From assembly GCF_005116465.1 (NCBI RefSeq), contig NZ_SWBM01000001.1:992001-1056000 (forward strand): 64,000 nt of DNA, written 5' to 3'. The translations under genes and the position numbers were made by a program. Within the stretch, counting starts at the first letter, position 1, and every line of letters starts with the position of its first letter. Below the pieces are notes generated by a model. The model was not told the DNA's origin. It made no database searches and saw only the letters and a program-made list of their open reading frames with translations. The DNA comes from Robertmurraya kyonggiensis. Its GTDB lineage: Bacteria; Bacillota; Bacilli; Bacillales; Cytobacillaceae. Positions 61,267-64,000 of the stretch are shown piece by piece.

Positions 61267-62394
61267 ATGCGTTTTGAAGAACTACCAACACCTAGTTATG
61301 TAGTAGATGAAGCACTTTTAGAAAAGAATCTAAAAATCCTGAGCGGAGTCATGGAACGTACAGGAGCAAAGATTATTCTAGCGCAAAAAGCTTTTTCCAT
61401 GTATTCCATGTATCCACTGATCGGTGAATATTTAAGTGGTACAGCAGCAAGTGGTTTATATGAAGCAAAGCTTGGTTACGAGGAGATGGGGAAGGAGAAT
61501 CATGTCTTCTCCCCAGCTTATCGTGAGGATGAAATTGATGAGATTATTTCGTATTGTGACCACATCATTTTCAACTCTTTTTCACAGGTTGAAAAATACC
61601 GTGATAAAGTATTGAAGGCAGGGAAGAAATTCGGTCTTCGTATTAACCCTGAGTGCTCAACACAGGAAGGGCATGATATTTATAACCCTTGTGCAGTTGG
61701 TTCTCGTTTCGGGGTAACACGTGACCAGTTCCGTCCAGATTTATTGGAAGGAATGACAGGTTTTCACTTCCATACGCTTTGCCAGCAAAACTCTGACGAT
61801 CTAGCAACAACTCTTGATGCGATTGAAGAGAAGTTTGGTGAGTGGCTTCCTCAGATGGAATGGATTAATTTCGGCGGTGGTCATCATATCACTCGTGAAG
61901 ATTATGATATACCTTTACTGGAAGAATGCATTCGTCGTATGCAGGACAAGTATGGTTTAAAAGTGTATCTTGAGCCAGGTGAAGCTGTTGCTTTAAATGC
62001 TGGATTCTTAATCACGGAAGTTCTTGATACGATGAAAAACGGAATTGATATTGCGATTGTTGATACGTCTGCATCTTGTCATATGCCTGATGTATTGGAA
62101 ATGCCTTATCGTCCTCCATTATTGGGTTCTGGTGAAGTAGGGGAAAAGCCGTTCACGTATCGCCTTGGTGGACCTACTTGTCTATCTGGCGATTTCATTG
62201 GGGAATATTCTTTTGATGAACCGTTGAAAAATGGCGATCGTTTAGTATTTGGTGATATGGCGATTTACTCAATGGTTAAGAATACAACATTTAATGGGAT
62301 GGCATTGCCTTCGATTGCCGTACGTGATAAAAACGGGGATTGCCGTGTCTTGCACAAATTTGGATATGAAGATTTTAAGATGAGATTGACATAA
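61267..62394 (+). CDS. nspC: Carboxynorspermidine decarboxylase NspC
   Basis: A 375-residue PLP enzyme of the alanine-racemase/DapDC fold. ATG 61267 lies one base after the previous stop; the TTG at 61255 is inside the dehydrogenase gene. The PLP lysine is in IILAQKAFSM near residue 40; HFHTLCQQNSDDLATTL and FGGGHHITREDYD are typical, and GGPTCLSGD carries the conserved cysteine. It removes CO2 from carboxyspermidine or carboxynorspermidine. Ends at a terminator. Confidence 0.92.
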   Translation: MRFEELPTPSYVVDEALLEKNLKILSGVMERTGAKIILAQKAFSMYSMYPLIGEYLSGTAASGLYEAKLGYEEMGKENHVFSPAYREDEIDEIISYCDHIIFNSFSQVEKYRDKVLKAGKKFGLRINPECSTQEGHDIYNPCAVGSRFGVTRDQFRPDLLEGMTGFHFHTLCQQNSDDLATTLDAIEEKFGEWLPQMEWINFGGGHHITREDYDIPLLEECIRRMQDKYGLKVYLEPGEAVALNAGFLITEVLDTMKNGIDIAIVDTSASCHMPDVLEMPYRPPLLGSGEVGEKPFTYRLGGPTCLSGDFIGEYSFDEPLKNGDRLVFGDMAIYSMVKNTTFNGMALPSIAVRDKNGDCRVLHKFGYEDFKMRLT

Positions 62395-62401
62395 AAGTTT
62401 G

Positions 62402-62436
62402 GGGCCACTTTCTGGGAATAGAAGGTGGCCTTTTGA
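62402..62436 (+). terminator. Rho-independent terminator after nspC
   Basis: Stem GGCCACTTTCT/AGAAGGTGGCC (one mismatch) followed by TTTTG. Confidence 0.82.
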
Positions 62437-62441
62437 ATATG

Positions 62442-62954
62442 CTACTTTAACACTTTCATTGATCGTGCTATTTCAAGCATCATTTCTTTTGGTATCCTAG
62501 AGGAATCCATTTCTAACAGAGTCCCATTTTCTGCCCAGCGTAATACACCACCCGTAATGAGTTCACCTTTGTTATCAAACTCTCCACTGTTTCCCCATGC
62601 TGTAAAAAAACCTCTTTTTTCATTTATATTTATTTCTTCCGTGTTTGGAGTTATTGGTTTTTTAAAATTTATTGTCCATTTCCGTAGTTCAATGCCAACA
62701 TATCGCATAGGATCTGTCTTATCCGTATAGTAGTGTAATCGGAAATAGCTAAAATGCTTCTTCGCGTCCATAGGGTATGTCTTAATTTCTAATGTCCAAT
62801 CATCAGGTGTTTTTTCAGGTACAAGAACAGAAAAATCAACTTTTTCTTTGAGTTCTGGAAGTGTAACACTGTTATGTTCATAGTCGCGTTGGTCTGCTTG
62901 AGCGATTAATGGTATCTGTAGGAAGAGGGTGAATAGAAGTATTCTTAGAATCAC
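62442..62954 (-). CDS. Secreted DUF4367-like protein
   Basis: A 170-residue protein. AGGAGG stands 8 bases before GTG 62954 but only 2 bases before ATG 62960, so the GTG is the better start. The signal peptide (ILLFTLFLQIPLIAQA) ends near residue 20. The mature part (VDFSVLVPEKTPDDWTLEIK, YVGIELRKW, GGVLRWAENGTLLEMDSS) has the order of the DUF4367/outer-membrane-like sensor domain found in sporulating bacteria. Function unknown. Confidence 0.7.
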   Translation of the reverse strand: MILRILLFTLFLQIPLIAQADQRDYEHNSVTLPELKEKVDFSVLVPEKTPDDWTLEIKTYPMDAKKHFSYFRLHYYTDKTDPMRYVGIELRKWTINFKKPITPNTEEININEKRGFFTAWGNSGEFDNKGELITGGVLRWAENGTLLEMDSSRIPKEMMLEIARSMKVLK

Positions 62955-63178
62955 GTTCATGTCCTCCTATATCGAATTGATGATAGTTTTTCCAAATTTG
63001 TTTGTTTTAGTGTAGATGAATAAATAAATTTTACATTTTTTAGGGACGAGCTGTTTCATATCATTATTTTCCTCCATTAATTGTTATACTTTTTCATAAT
63101 TTCTAAATAAATTGACTACTATTAGTATATTGTAGTAATTTTTAATGTAGATACCGAACGTAATCCATCAATAATTTT

Positions 63179-63192
63179 TAGTCAAATGACTA
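63179..63192. promoter_or_regulatory. Inverted repeat upstream of the nitronate monooxygenase gene
   Basis: TAGTCA and TGACTA separated by AA, about 20 bases before the start codon. The size suits a MarR-type operator. AT-rich sequence upstream (TTGACT at 63112) could hold the promoter, but its -10 is not clear. Confidence 0.45.
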
Positions 63193-63213
63193 CTTTGAAC
63201 GGAGGAATGTAAT

Positions 63214-64000
63214 ATGTCAAAGATTCCATCAGTTTTAGAAAATTTGAGAATTCCTGTGATTGGTTCACCACTTTTTATTATTAGTAATCCCAAGCTTGTG
63301 ATTGCCCAGTGTAAGGCAGGGATTGTTGGTTCGATGCCAGCGTTGAATGCAAGACCAGCATCTCAACTTGATGAATGGTTAGCCGAAATTACGGAAGCGC
63401 TTATGGAGTTTAATGCAAAAAATCCGGAACGTCCAGCTGCACCATTTGCGATTAATCAAATCGTACACAAGTCAAATGATCGCCTTGAGCAAGACATGGA
63501 ATTATGTGTGAAATACAAGGTTCCAGTCATTATCACGTCCCTTGGAGCACGTGAAGAAGTGAATGTAGCGGCACACAGTTACGGAGGAATAGTGCTTCAT
63601 GATGTGATCAACAATAAATTTGCCCATAAAGCGATTGATAAAGGGGCAGATGGTTTGATTGCAGTTGCTACAGGTGCTGGCGGGCATGCAGGGAGTAAGA
63701 GCCCCTTTGCATTGGTTCAAGAAATTCGTCAATGGTTTGATGGTCCACTAGCTTTAGCTGGTTCAATTGCGAATGGGAAATCTATTTTAGCAGCGCAAGC
63801 AATGGGAGCTGATTTTGCTTACATAGGATCGCCGTTTATTGCAACCCACGAGGCGAGAGCTGCTCAAGAATATAAGCAAGCCATCGTCGATTCTACATCT
63901 GATGACATTGTTTATAGTAATCTATTTACTGGTGTTCATGGAAACTATCTAGCACCGTCCATTCGTGCAGCTGGTCTAGATCCAAATGCTCTTCCGGAGA
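63214..64000 (+). CDS. Nitronate monooxygenase (2-nitropropane dioxygenase family), 3' end outside
   Basis: An open frame from ATG 63214, 8 bases after GGAGG, runs off the window after 262 codons. Residues IPVIGSPLFIISNPKLVIAQ at the start, CKAGIVGSMPALNARPASQL, GADGLIAVATGAGGHAG and AGSIANGKSILAAQAMGADF match FMN-binding nitronate monooxygenases. The catalytic His region is in GAGGHAGSKS. It oxidises alkyl nitronates, such as propionate 3-nitronate, to aldehydes or semialdehydes. It has no stop in the window, so length is not known. Confidence 0.9.
   Translation, partial: MSKIPSVLENLRIPVIGSPLFIISNPKLVIAQCKAGIVGSMPALNARPASQLDEWLAEITEALMEFNAKNPERPAAPFAINQIVHKSNDRLEQDMELCVKYKVPVIITSLGAREEVNVAAHSYGGIVLHDVINNKFAHKAIDKGADGLIAVATGAGGHAGSKSPFALVQEIRQWFDGPLALAGSIANGKSILAAQAMGADFAYIGSPFIATHEARAAQEYKQAIVDSTSDDIVYSNLFTGVHGNYLAPSIRAAGLDPNALPE

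Overview
The window reads as a chromosomal segment of an endospore-forming Bacillaceae bacterium. Evidence: AT-rich sequence, strong AGGAGG-type ribosome binding sites with frequent GTG/TTG starts, two Spo0E-like phosphatase genes, a GlpP-type antiterminator system, a cre-like site, a PTS-linked dihydroxyacetone kinase and NupNOPQ-like ABC importer genes. No rRNA, tRNA, CRISPR array, insertion sequence or phage gene was seen. Genes are mostly on the + strand, in operons closed by hairpin-plus-T-run terminators.

Layout. (1) 1-2.9 kb: small membrane protein, Spo0E-like gene, GNAT-VOC fusion, AraC-type regulator. (2) 3.0-17.2 kb: a complete reductive pyrimidine catabolism locus. It holds a PucR-type regulator, dihydropyrimidine dehydrogenase (PreT/PreA), dihydropyrimidinase, a 68-residue unknown, an N-carbamoyl amidohydrolase, a semialdehyde dehydrogenase, an omega-aminotransferase and a four-gene ABC importer. 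Uracil or thymine would be imported, reduced, ring-opened, decarbamoylated, transaminated and oxidised to an acyl-CoA. Three promoters in this locus carry the same 19-bp motif at exactly the same distance from the -10 hexamer. (3) 17.3-20.3 kb: lipoprotein, small membrane proteins, ECF sigma factor and putative anti-sigma factor. (4) 20.3-23.4 kb: an interspersed repeat, then cytochrome bd-type oxidase genes on the - strand preceded by two tiny ORFs. (5) 23.4-32.3 kb: accessory genes (DUF1835-like protein, NlpC/P60 hydrolase, cysteine desulfurase, AraC, GNAT, HAD, deoxyribosyltransferase-like, ArsR + SRPBCC). (6) 32.5-39.7 kb: dhaKLM followed by glpP, glpF, glpK and glpD, with two conditional-terminator leaders. 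(7) 39.9-41.7 kb: peptidase S51-like gene, three decayed gene remnants and a YdcF-like gene. (8) 41.8-47.9 kb: formate transport/dehydrogenase locus with FdhD and a second copy of the interspersed repeat. (9) 48.1-52.0 kb: PAS-GGDEF-EAL protein and M14 carboxypeptidase. (10) 52.1-58.0 kb: nucleoside-type ABC importer co-transcribed with a Rieske oxygenase. (11) 58.0-64.0 kb: small genes, a structured untranslated region ending in a terminator, the carboxy(nor)spermidine dehydrogenase/decarboxylase pair, a secreted protein and the start of a nitronate monooxygenase gene.

The least explained and most interesting items are the shared promoter motif of the pyrimidine locus, the structured RNA region upstream of the polyamine genes, the two 229/228-bp composite palindromic repeats, the orphan 68-residue protein inside the pyrimidine operon, and the Rieske oxygenase linked to a purine/nucleoside-type importer. 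All family assignments are from reading translated motifs; no database search was run.
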